Made by a program: the position numbers and the translations under genes. Shown here one piece after another: positions 51,414 to 59,749 of a stretch of 64,000 bases of DNA. The stretch's first letter is position 1. Each line of letters starts with the position of its first letter. This DNA is from an uncultured Collinsella sp. (GTDB lineage: Bacteria; Actinomycetota; Coriobacteriia; Coriobacteriales; Coriobacteriaceae): positions 23,183-87,182 of the forward strand of contig UQIC01000005.1 in the NCBI GenBank assembly GCA_900540985.1. The letters are read 5' to 3'. The notes under the pieces were generated by a model that saw nothing but the letters and a program-made list of their open reading frames with translations, did no database searches and had not been told where the DNA came from.

Positions 51414-53666
51414 TTACTCGCTGTAGCGGGTGGCGATGGCGGCTCGCACCATGCCGGTGCTCATGAGGTAGGTCACCAGGAAGTAGCCACCGTATGCTGC
51501 CAGGAAGATTGCACAGGTGAGGCCCACGGTGCCGCCGATGCTCATATTTCCGAAAATGCTCACCAGCTCGATGATCACCTTAAGTGCCACAAAGGAGTGC
51601 GCCAGGCCCACCGCCAGCGGGAACAGGAAGAATACCGCTTGCTGCGCCATCACCGAATGACGAATCTGGCGGTCGTCGCAGCCGATCTGTGCCAGCACAC
51701 GATAGCTGCGGCTGCCGTCGGCCACGTTGGAGAGTTGCTGGATCGACAGAATCGCCGCGCATGCAACGACCAATACAAAGCCGATGTAGATGGCTAGGTA
51801 GCTAATAAGACCGTTCATTTGCGCTGCTTGCGTGTACATCTCGGAGCGTGTGATGAAGGTTCCCCACGACCCCGGCTCCTTGCCGTCAACGAGCAGATTG
51901 TCGAGCACAGTGTATTTAATACTCTCGTCTGCCTCGGTCGTATCCATCCCCTGTTTGTAGTTAACGAGCAGGCTACTGGAATACGGCTGCAGATTAAGTT
52001 GGGACAACAGCTCGTCGGCAACGACGACGGTACCCGGATTACTGCCCATCGCCGAGTTGGCGATGGCCGCCGTATCTTCGTCCGACTTATCGGCTGCGGG
52101 CTTGAGTGTATGCCCGCCCAAGGTGAGGGTATGGCCGCCGGCCATGTATTTGGTGTACAGGTCGACCAGCTCGCCGCCCATATCACACGTGAGCAGATAC
52201 TGGTCGTGACCGATGTGCACCGGCTCCTCGCCCATCATCTGGCGCAGTTTGTTGTACTGGCTCGCCGGCGTCACAAACAGACCCATCGCATCGGCATTGC
52301 TACCCCCGAACGCCTTGGGAAGCTTTTCGCCCATGATCTTGCACATCTCACTTGGGGTCACCGAAGGATTCGAGCCGCCAACCGGGTAACTCAGATACGA
52401 ATCGATCTGCACATGCTCACCGGCAACATCGGCGATATTGACCTTCTTGCCGGTCTCGTCGTTGTTGTCCGCCGACTTGCCCTTAATGCCGTCTGCAACG
52501 TTATCGGAATCGATACGATCGCCGTGCCATGGATCGCCGTGCCATGCGGGGTACAAATCGACCGTTGTATCGGCCAGCACCATGCGATCGGCTTCAGACG
52601 GATTGATGTACTCTTTGTAGTAGTCAAGCGTATCGGGCGTGTAATAGACATACGTCTGAGACACGTCAACAGGGTTATAGCGCTCCAGGTTCTCGTTCAT
52701 CACGTTGGCAATCGACATACCGCACGTCACCGAGGTGATGGCCAAAAACAGGAGCATCGCGATGACGCCCATCGAAAAGCACACCGTGTTGACCTTGGCC
52801 GCAAGCTGGCGCACGGTAAACATGTTGAGGCCGCGCCAATACACGCCGCGCAGGCTCTGCAGCAGCTTGATGAGCATGCCTGAGAGTCCCCAGAACAGGG
52901 CAAAGGTGCCCACGGTAACCATAGCGGTCGTAATACCAAACTGGTTCATGGCCTCTTGCGGCTTGCTGTCCGTCGCGGTTAGCGGGAACCCATCACGTAG
53001 CAGACGGTAATAGGCCACGCCCACAAGCGCCACGCCCACGGCAAAGATGGCAATCGCAATCCAGGGGTTGCGTGTCTTGATGCTCTCGTTGCGACGCTCG
53101 GCACCCATAAGCTCGATAAGTTTGGTACGACGCACGGCGCGAAGGTTCAGCAGTAGCGTGAGCACAAACATCACGAGCATGCAGACAAGGGTCAGGTTGA
53201 ACGCATGCACCGAGAAAAAGAAGTGGAAATTGGCGATCTGCGTCTTAAAGAGCGAGGCCGTAAAGAATGTCATGAGCTGGGAGAGTCCCACACCCAGCAC
53301 AATGCCGGCGACAAAGGCCACGACCGAGACAATCACCGTCTCGAGCGCCATGATCGTGGCGACGCGTCCGCGCCCCATGCCGAGCACCTGGTACAGGCCA
53401 AACTCCTTCTTGCGGCGTTTCATGATGAAGTTATTGGCATACACCATTAAAAAGGCCATGACACCGGCCAAAAAGTACGTCAGGTTGCCGAGCATGCTGC
53501 CCATAACCTGCGCCAAGCCCTTTTCATCGATGCCGGCGATGTCGACCTGCATCGAGATGGTGTTAAAGGCATAGAAGACCGTGACGCCCAGGGTGAGCGT
53601 CAAAAGGTAGACGAGGTAGTCGCGGCCGGCGCGGCGGACGTTGCCCCAAGCGAGTTTACAGAGCAT
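51414..53666 (-). CDS. BceB-like FtsX-family ABC permease
   Basis: 750-aa permease with about ten helices and one large extracytoplasmic domain (about 300-560), the BceB/VraG layout used in peptide-antibiotic resistance and sensing. The N-terminus MLCKLAWGNVRRAGRDYLVYLLT is typical and favours ATG 53666, with GGTGAGGG just upstream, over the in-frame GTG at 53678. Overlaps the ATPase gene by 11 nt. No BceRS-type two-component genes adjoin. Confidence 0.88.
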   Translation of the reverse strand: MLCKLAWGNVRRAGRDYLVYLLTLTLGVTVFYAFNTISMQVDIAGIDEKGLAQVMGSMLGNLTYFLAGVMAFLMVYANNFIMKRRKKEFGLYQVLGMGRGRVATIMALETVIVSVVAFVAGIVLGVGLSQLMTFFTASLFKTQIANFHFFFSVHAFNLTLVCMLVMFVLTLLLNLRAVRRTKLIELMGAERRNESIKTRNPWIAIAIFAVGVALVGVAYYRLLRDGFPLTATDSKPQEAMNQFGITTAMVTVGTFALFWGLSGMLIKLLQSLRGVYWRGLNMFTVRQLAAKVNTVCFSMGVIAMLLFLAITSVTCGMSIANVMNENLERYNPVDVSQTYVYYTPDTLDYYKEYINPSEADRMVLADTTVDLYPAWHGDPWHGDRIDSDNVADGIKGKSADNNDETGKKVNIADVAGEHVQIDSYLSYPVGGSNPSVTPSEMCKIMGEKLPKAFGGSNADAMGLFVTPASQYNKLRQMMGEEPVHIGHDQYLLTCDMGGELVDLYTKYMAGGHTLTLGGHTLKPAADKSDEDTAAIANSAMGSNPGTVVVADELLSQLNLQPYSSSLLVNYKQGMDTTEADESIKYTVLDNLLVDGKEPGSWGTFITRSEMYTQAAQMNGLISYLAIYIGFVLVVACAAILSIQQLSNVADGSRSYRVLAQIGCDDRQIRHSVMAQQAVFFLFPLAVGLAHSFVALKVIIELVSIFGNMSIGGTVGLTCAIFLAAYGGYFLVTYLMSTGMVRAAIATRYSE

Positions 53667-54441
53667 CGGAGCCCTCACCGCCCATCATGGCAACGACCTC
53701 CATAATGCGGTCGAAGAACTCTCGGCGGTCGGTGTCGCCGCGGCGCAGCTCGGTGAAGATCTTGCCGTCGCGGATAAACAGCACACGGCTCGTGTAGCTG
53801 GCGGCAAAGCTGTCGTGCGTGACCATGAGCACGGTAGCGCGTAGGCGGCGGTTAAGGGCCTCCAGGCTCTCGAGCAGCAGGCGAGCGCTCTTGGAATCGA
53901 GGGCGCCGGTGGGCTCGTCGGCCATGATCATGGTGGGGTCGGTGACGAGCGCGCGAGCCGCGGCAACGCGCTGCTGCTGACCGCCGGACATCTGGTAGGG
54001 GTACTTGTCGAGCACCTGACTGATGGACAGGCGCGCTGCCACATCCTGCACGCGGGTCGAGATCTCTGCCGAGTTTGTGCGGGCGATGGTGAGCGGCAGG
54101 GCGATATTCTCGCGAGCCGTGAGCGTATCGAGCAGGTTAGAATCCTGGAAGATAAAGCCGAGCTCCTCGCGGCGGAACTGCGAAAGCTTAGCCTGTTTCA
54201 TGCGGGTTACGTCCTGCCCGTTGATGCGGATCGTGCCGCTCGTGGCGCTATCGATGGTCGACACGCAGTTGAGCAGCGTCGACTTGCCCGAGCCCGAGGC
54301 GCCCATGATGCCCACGAATTCGCCGCGGTTGACGGTAAAGTTGACGTCGTTGAGCGCGCGGGTCACGTTGCCCAACGCTCCATATACCTTTTCGAGATGT
54401 GCGACCTCCAGTACCGGGGTCGCCATGTGCGTGGTTTGCAT
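53656..54441 (-). CDS. BceA-like ABC transporter ATP-binding protein
   Basis: 261 aa: Walker A GASGSGKST (about 45-53), signature MSGGQQQRVAAARAL, Walker [13 protein letters not shown] and switch His in VTHD. Partner of the overlapping BceB-like permease. Likely exports or dislodges cell-wall-active peptides by family analogy. AAAGGA ribosome site before ATG 54441. Confidence 0.93.
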   Translation of the reverse strand: MQTTHMATPVLEVAHLEKVYGALGNVTRALNDVNFTVNRGEFVGIMGASGSGKSTLLNCVSTIDSATSGTIRINGQDVTRMKQAKLSQFRREELGFIFQDSNLLDTLTARENIALPLTIARTNSAEISTRVQDVAARLSISQVLDKYPYQMSGGQQQRVAAARALVTDPTMIMADEPTGALDSKSARLLLESLEALNRRLRATVLMVTHDSFAASYTSRVLFIRDGKIFTELRRGDTDRREFFDRIMEVVAMMGGEGSDAL

Positions 54442-54545
54442 ACCGAGTCCTTTCTTGCGATTAGTCTACGGCATCTATAGTCGCAAGAAGCCGAGTCGGC
54501 TACCATCGATATGGCTTACGCTTGCCTTACCGTTGTGTAAGGTAG

Positions 54546-54658
54546 GGGTAGTCTTTTTGGGACGGGGCTTTTTTAGCTACCCCATCCGAAGCCTTCGAAG
54601 CATGAGGCCGCATTTGACATAGGGCAGCTAAAAAAGCCCCGTCCCAAAAAGACTACCC
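54546..54658. repeat. Perfect 33-bp long inverted repeat
   Basis: Arms 54546-54578 and 54626-54658 (core TTTTTGGGACGGGGCTTTTTT) are exact complements, enclosing 47 nt with a TTCGAA palindrome. Arm length matches family A but the interior lacks its TTCCGCA/GAGGACG loop. Between bceA and the MutT-Vsr gene. Confidence 0.88.
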
Positions 54659-54690
54659 TGCCACTTGTTGATGTTGAGAGAGGACTCCTG

Positions 54691-55680
54691 TTGAAGACTG
54701 TTCATGTTGCCGCTGGGATCATTCGCAAGGAAGGATCCGATGAGTTACTTGCCGTGCAGCGCGGCTATGGCAACATGCAGGGACTTTGGGAGTTCCCCGG
54801 TGGCAAGCTCATGCGCGGCGAGACACCCGAAGACGCCGTGCGACGCGAGCTTATGGAAGAGCTGCAGGTAAAAGTCACCAACCTGCGCGATTTTTACACC
54901 GTTGAGTACGACTACCCCGATTTTCATCTCTCAATGGAGTGCTACTACTGCTCGCTGGCCAAAGAGTCCGGCAAGCCCCAAAAGCACGACCGCCAGCTCG
55001 ATATCCGCTGGATTCCACGCACCTCGCTTGCCACCGTTAAGTGGATGCCTGCCGACAAAGGGCTTATCGATGCGCTGATTGAGTTGAAGGAAGACCGGCT
55101 CGAGGCAAGCGACACTGCCAACGACGCCGAGGCCACCATGACCGATGAGCCCGCTTCCAAGCCCAAGCGCGCACCTAAGCGCCGCAGCAAGAAGCGCCCC
55201 AAGCCCGGTCTGCTCGACGGCATCGATACCTCGGACCTTTCCGCCGACGAGCGCGAACTGGTCCGCCGTCGCGCCGCTATAAAAAAGTCCATGAAGGGCA
55301 ACAAGCGTGCCAACACCAAGCCCGAGCTGCTCGTACGTCAGCGCCTGCGCGCCGCGGGCCTTACGGGATACCGTCTGGAATGGAAGGTGCCCGGAAAACC
55401 CGACATCGCCTTCCCCGGCCGCAAGATCGCCATCTTCGTCAACGGCTGCTTTTGGCATCGCTGCCCTAAGTGCAATCCGAGCCAGCCCAAGCGCAATGTT
55501 GAGTTTTGGGAGGCAAAGTTCCGCCGCAACGTCGAGCGCGACCGCGCTGCCGTGGCAGCACTCACTCAAATGGGCTGGACACCCATAACCATCTGGGAAT
55601 GCGAGCTCAAAAAAGACCGCATCGACGCCACGATGGAAAAGGTCATCGAGCAGGTGCGCGCCGCAGAGCTGCAGCGCTAA
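54691..55680 (+). CDS. MutT-like Nudix hydrolase fused to Vsr-type mismatch endonuclease
   Basis: 329 aa in three parts. Residues 1-130: Nudix domain with box G38-x5-E44-x7-R52-E53-LM-E56-E57-L-Q59-V60 (Q59 for the usual Gly) and the MutT-like opening VHVAAGIIRK, expected to sanitise oxidised (d)NTPs. Residues 131-195: Lys/Arg/Pro-rich linker. Residues 196-329: Vsr endonuclease fold with catalytic D238 (PGKPD), H256 in NGCFWHRC, Cys ligands C253, C258, C261 and IWECEL. TTG start behind GAGAGAGGA. Vsr normally travels with a Dcm-type methylase; none is adjacent. Confidence 0.9.
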   Translation: MKTVHVAAGIIRKEGSDELLAVQRGYGNMQGLWEFPGGKLMRGETPEDAVRRELMEELQVKVTNLRDFYTVEYDYPDFHLSMECYYCSLAKESGKPQKHDRQLDIRWIPRTSLATVKWMPADKGLIDALIELKEDRLEASDTANDAEATMTDEPASKPKRAPKRRSKKRPKPGLLDGIDTSDLSADERELVRRRAAIKKSMKGNKRANTKPELLVRQRLRAAGLTGYRLEWKVPGKPDIAFPGRKIAIFVNGCFWHRCPKCNPSQPKRNVEFWEAKFRRNVERDRAAVAALTQMGWTPITIWECELKKDRIDATMEKVIEQVRAAELQR

Positions 55681-55933
55681 CAGCGAGCATTCACACGCTC
55701 CGCACGTCCGCGCCACATCCACGTCACAAACCTTAGAAAGCCCTTAAGCCCATAACCTTTCAAGAGTGTTACTCGATACCTCTGACCTGCAGTTTCATCG
55801 TAACACCAAACCAGGTTAAGCCTTTCTTTAGCGCTTCTTTGCGGCAGCCGCGGCATAATACTGCCAACGCACGGGACCTAGCAGCACACCCCGAGCGCAA
55901 TCTTTTGGTGGACATCGAGGAGGCCGCATAAGC

Positions 55934-56143
55934 ATGCATTCTTCTAATGACGCAGCACTGCGGCCATCCCTAAAACATGCAGACCTTTTCTCCTTCCCCC
56001 CGACACAGAGAGACAGCCTCCTCGACTCCCCCACCACAAAAGCCAAACGCTCTGCAGACCAACACCTAAACCTGCAGACATCCTTCGAAAAACTCCAAGC
56101 CTCACTAGACCAGGCATTCCCCAACCAAGCCCGGGCATACTAA
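55934..56143 (+). CDS. Possible small protein (69 aa)
   Basis: ATG preceded by GAGGAGG at good distance; polar, helical composition, no known family. Just upstream a different frame reads TANARDLAAHPERNLLVDIE then EAA and stop, as if the end of a decayed gene. Codon use (CTA, AAA, TCC) differs from neighbours. The remaining 55681-56212 region holds only a small GTGTTAC/GTAACAC hairpin (55766-55806) with the CCTGCAGTTTCATCG centre. Confidence 0.3.
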   Translation: MHSSNDAALRPSLKHADLFSFPPTQRDSLLDSPTTKAKRSADQHLNLQTSFEKLQASLDQAFPNQARAY

Positions 56144-56212
56144 CCCCTCATCAACAAAGAAGCCCTGACGCCCCACCCATTTCCGCCCCAACGCCACAAG
56201 GGCGATCGAGCA

Positions 56213-56365
56213 GGACGGCTTGGGCGGGTCCCCGTACTTAGTTTCCAAAATCATTCCGCAGCGCGAAGGCCCCCGTTGCCAACGCTTCGTAGAAGCGAGG
56301 CAACGGGGGCCTTCATGCGCGAGGACGTTTTGGAAACTAAGTACGGGGACCCGCCCAAGCCGTCC
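56213..56365. repeat. Family A long structured hairpin, copy 5
   Basis: Perfect 38-bp outer arms (56213-56250/56328-56365), the longest in the window; joint TCATTCCGCA; 4-bp helix GCGC (56261-56264) with GCGC (56317-56320); bulge AT; 16-bp inner stem (56265-56280/56299-56314); return joint GAGGACG. It is 3' of fba. Confidence 0.95.
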
Positions 56366-56389
56366 GGTGGGATCAGAGTACCCTTGCTG

Positions 56390-57247
56390 TTACTCTGCTT
56401 TGCCCACAGAGTTGAGGTTGGTCATGCGGATCTTAACCAGCTCGGTGATCTCACGCATGCCCTCCTTGGCCGGCTTCTTGGGATCGAAGCAGGCGGGGTT
56501 CTCGGCCATATAGGCCATGAAGCCCTTGGTGTAGGCCTGACGCAGCTCGGTGGCGTAGTTAACCTTGCAGATGCCGTTCTTCACAGCCTCGGCAACCTGC
56601 TCATCGGGCACACCGGAGGTGCCGTGCAGAACCAGCGGCACGTCGACGGCGTCGCGGATGGCCTTGACCACGGACTGCTCGATGTGCGGATCGCTCGTGT
56701 ACACGCCGTGGCTGGTGCCAACGCCAATGGCCAGCGAGGTGCAGCCGGTACGCTCGACGAACTCCTTGGCCTCGGCCGGATCGGTGTAGGGGCTCTCGCC
56801 CTCAACCGCGGGACCGTCGTCCTCCTTGCCGCCAACCTTACCGAGCTCGGCCTCGACGGGCACGCCCATGGCGCGGCCAGCGTCGGCGACGGACTTGGTC
56901 AGAGCGATATTGTCCTCGAAGGACTCGTGCGAGCCGTCGATCATGACAGAGGTGTAGCCGGTGCGGAAAGCCTGCATGCAGCGGTCATAGCCATCGCCGT
57001 GATCGAGGTGCAGAGCGACGGGCACGGAAGCGCGCTCGGCGGCAGCCTTGACCATGCCGTAGAAGTAGTCCAGACCAGCGGTCTTGATGGTGCCCGGGGT
57101 GGTCTGCATGATGACGGGGGACTTGGTCTCCTCGGCAGCGGCCAGAACGGCCATAACAAACTCGAGGTTCTCGACGTTGAACGCGCCGACGGCGTAGTGG
57201 CCGGCCTGAGCGTCCTTGAGCATCTTTTCGGTGGTAACAAGTGCCAT
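56390..57247 (-). CDS. fba: Class II fructose-bisphosphate aldolase (or tagatose-bisphosphate aldolase)
   Basis: Zinc-dependent aldol cleavage of a ketose bisphosphate. The 285-aa protein has HLDHGDGYD with catalytic Asp/Zn His, VMIDGSHESFEDN, VEAELGKVGGKEDD, GVGTSHGVY and HGTSGVPD. The short length resembles GatY/KbaY as much as glycolytic FbaA, so tagatose bisphosphate is a possible substrate. Start MALVTTEKML behind GAGAGGAG. Divergent from a DeoR-type regulator. Confidence 0.9.
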   Translation of the reverse strand: MALVTTEKMLKDAQAGHYAVGAFNVENLEFVMAVLAAAEETKSPVIMQTTPGTIKTAGLDYFYGMVKAAAERASVPVALHLDHGDGYDRCMQAFRTGYTSVMIDGSHESFEDNIALTKSVADAGRAMGVPVEAELGKVGGKEDDGPAVEGESPYTDPAEAKEFVERTGCTSLAIGVGTSHGVYTSDPHIEQSVVKAIRDAVDVPLVLHGTSGVPDEQVAEAVKNGICKVNYATELRQAYTKGFMAYMAENPACFDPKKPAKEGMREITELVKIRMTNLNSVGKAE

Positions 57248-57581
57248 GAGCGTTTGCTCCTCTCCCTCGCCCGCATCTGGACATCGGGCGTAGTTGTTCA
57301 CAAGGCGTTTTACCTTGCGTTTTACTGCGCTCATTGTATGAAATTCAGCGGCTTTGCACGTGCGAGATATTGAGCCCATGCAGGTCAATACAGTCGTTTT
57401 TGAAAAGCAAACGGAAGGAATTGAAGCCGAGTGGGCGTGTTCGATATTGAATTTTGAGCGTTCAGCGTCTTTCTTTTATAGAAAAGATAAGTAATCGAAA
57501 GGTGTTTTCTTACTCAAAAAGAAAATGAACGAAAATAGAGTCAACACAATTCCTGCAAATTTAGCCGAGAATGGAGCAAAC

Positions 57582-58385
57582 ATGGCCCAAGCTACCAGCC
57601 GCGCTTTTGCCGACGAACGCCGTACCGCCATTTTGGAAATGCTCGATCATAATGCCTCGGTGCAGGTAGCAGAAATCGCCCAGACCTTTGGCGTGTCCTC
57701 CGTTACCGCCCGCGCCGACCTGGACGCGCTCGCCGAAGCAGGCAAGCTGCGCCGCACGCATGGTGGTGCCGTATCGCTCCACAAACGCCTGACCGTTTCC
57801 ACGCAGGATCGCCGCATCAATGTCAACGTCGCCGCCAAGCAGGCCATCGCGCAAAGCGCCATCGGGCTCGTCAATGACGGCGACACGCTGCTCGTCGACT
57901 CGGGCACCACGGCGCTCGAGTTCGTCCGGCTCCTCGGTCAGCGCGACGGTATCACCGTCATCACGGCAGACATTACCATTGCCGATTACATCGACGAGAG
58001 CATGCCCTCGGTCGATGTCGTCATGCTGGGCGGGGCACTGCGCAAAGGTCATCGCTATCTGTACGGTCCACTCACCATGCAGGCGCTCCAAATGGTCCAT
58101 GCCGATCTGGCCGTCATGTGCCCCGGCGCCTTTGTCTCCAGCTGCGGCTTTACGACCGACTTTCCCCAGATGGCCGAGACTAAAACGGCTATGATCGCCG
58201 CGGCCCATCAAAGCGTCGCCCTCATGGACGCCAGCAAGGTTAACGGACGCGGCATGTACCGCTTTGCCGAGCTGACCGATGTCGACACCATCGTGATGGA
58301 CCGTGATCCCGATCATGCCGTCGCCACCTCAATCGCCGAAGCCACCGACAGCGCACGTCCAGCCCTCATCATCGCCGGCGCTTAA
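57582..58385 (+). CDS. DeoR/GlpR-family transcriptional regulator
   Basis: 267 aa: N-terminal HTH_DeoR (DERRTAILEMLDHNASVQVAEIAQTFGVSSVTARADLDAL) and a DeoRC sugar-phosphate domain with DSGTTALEF. ATG 57582 has ATGGAG 6 nt upstream; ATG 57525 is an in-frame alternative with a poorer site. Divergent from the aldolase across about 330 nt of AT-rich DNA. Probably controls a sugar-phosphate pathway including the aldolase. Confidence 0.88.
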   Translation: MAQATSRAFADERRTAILEMLDHNASVQVAEIAQTFGVSSVTARADLDALAEAGKLRRTHGGAVSLHKRLTVSTQDRRINVNVAAKQAIAQSAIGLVNDGDTLLVDSGTTALEFVRLLGQRDGITVITADITIADYIDESMPSVDVVMLGGALRKGHRYLYGPLTMQALQMVHADLAVMCPGAFVSSCGFTTDFPQMAETKTAMIAAAHQSVALMDASKVNGRGMYRFAELTDVDTIVMDRDPDHAVATSIAEATDSARPALIIAGA

Positions 58386-58390
58386 ACAAA

Positions 58391-58427
58391 AACCACCACA
58401 AAGGTGCCTGTCCCCTTTGTGGTGGTT
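58391..58427 (+). terminator. CTGTCCC-loop hairpin after the DeoR gene (family D, third stem type)
   Basis: AACCACCACAAAGG, loop TGCCTGTCC, then CCTTTGTGGTGGTT: a perfect 14-bp stem with the family D loop core. It sits 6 nt after the stop between convergent genes and may end both transcripts, though the T-run is broken. Confidence 0.75.
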
Positions 58428-58459
58428 GTGATGGTTGAGCGTCAAAAGTGAACGTGTCG

Positions 58460-59620
58460 CTACTTGGACAGCTCGTCGGCGAGGGCCTCGATCTGAGCGC
58501 GCGAGGCTTCGTTGAGCGAGCCCAGCACAGTCACCTTATTCTGCGTCAGGGTGATGTCCTTCATACCCTCGAGCTCCTTGGTCATAACCTTGGCGGCAGC
58601 GGGCGCCCAGGAACCGGACTCGACAAGCGCCACGGTACGGTTCTGGTAGGCATGCTCGGCGAGCGTGTGGATAAAGGTGCTCATGCACGGGAAGATCTCG
58701 CCCTGATAGGTAATGGAGGCGAGCACCAGACGGTCGTAGCGGAACGCATCCTCAACGGCCTCGGCCATATCATCGCGAGCCAGGTCAAAGACGGAAACCT
58801 TCTGGCCGCGAGCCTCAAGCGCAGATGCGAGCTCCTCGACGGCAGCCTTCAGATGGCCATACACGCTCGCATAGGCGATCGTGATGCCCTCGTCCTCGGG
58901 CTGATAGCTCGACCAGGTGTTATAGGTGTCGAGGTAGTAGCCCAGGTTCTCGGTCAGCACGGGGCCGTGGAGCGGGCAGATGATCTGAATGTCCAGGTCG
59001 GCGGCCTTCTTGAGGACGGCCTGCACGAACTTGCCGAACTTACCGACGATGCCAAAGTAGTAGCGGCGAGCCTCGCAAGCCCACCCTTCCGGATCCTCGA
59101 TGTCGTTGGCGCCAAACTTGCCAAAGCCGTCGGCACTAAAGAGCACCTTGTCGGTGGACTCGTAGGAGAAGATCACCTCGGGCCAGTGAACGTTGGGGGC
59201 GCCGATAAAGGTCAGGCTGTGGCCGCCCAGATCGAGCACATCGCCCTCTTTGACGACCATTTTGCGCTCGGGGTAGTCGGTGCCAAAGTAGTTGACCATC
59301 ATGCGGAAAGCACCCATGCTGGCCACGATCTGCGCCTGGGGATAGCGCTCCATAAAGGCAGCGATACCGGCGGAGTGATCGGGCTCCATGTGATGGACGA
59401 CCAGGTAGTCGGGCGTACGGCCATCGAGCACGGCCTCGAGGTTGCCGAGCCACTCGTCAACAAAACCGCCGTCGACGGAATCGGCGACAGCGATCTTGTC
59501 GCCCAAGATAACATAGCTGTTGTATGCCATACCGTTCTCGGACACATCGTACTGGCCCTCGAACAGGTCAATGTCGTGATCGTCGACACCGATGTAGCGG
59601 ATATCCTTGGTGATCTCCAT
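58460..59620 (-). CDS. FprA-family A-type flavoprotein (flavodiiron protein)
   Basis: Reduces O2 to water and/or NO to N2O in anaerobes. The 386-aa protein has a metallo-beta-lactamase-like domain (1-245) with the diiron motif HHMEPDHSAG (about 80-89) and further His ligands, and a flavodoxin domain (about 250-386) with the FMN loop opening IAYASVYGHLKAAVEEL. Start MEITKDIRYIG behind AGGAGG. No rubredoxin gene nearby, so the electron donor is unknown. Confidence 0.93.
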   Translation of the reverse strand: MEITKDIRYIGVDDHDIDLFEGQYDVSENGMAYNSYVILGDKIAVADSVDGGFVDEWLGNLEAVLDGRTPDYLVVHHMEPDHSAGIAAFMERYPQAQIVASMGAFRMMVNYFGTDYPERKMVVKEGDVLDLGGHSLTFIGAPNVHWPEVIFSYESTDKVLFSADGFGKFGANDIEDPEGWACEARRYYFGIVGKFGKFVQAVLKKAADLDIQIICPLHGPVLTENLGYYLDTYNTWSSYQPEDEGITIAYASVYGHLKAAVEELASALEARGQKVSVFDLARDDMAEAVEDAFRYDRLVLASITYQGEIFPCMSTFIHTLAEHAYQNRTVALVESGSWAPAAAKVMTKELEGMKDITLTQNKVTVLGSLNEASRAQIEALADELSK

Positions 59621-59749
59621 CAGGCAAAGCCTCCTAGATAGACAAAAGAACCCGTCTATCATAACACTCGTCTTCATAGACACGGCTATCTGCCAGCATC
59701 CTTATCGATTGTTATTGAGGCGGAATATACCGCCGTTGACCTGCAAAAA

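Noticed and set aside
54691..55680. Vsr as part of a Dcm restriction-modification locus
   Set aside because: No cytosine methylase or restriction gene lies within several kilobases on either side.
13214..56365. Family A elements as CRISPR repeats or a single insertion sequence
   Set aside because: They are dispersed, not in arrays, have no spacers, encode no transposase, and their arms differ from copy to copy.
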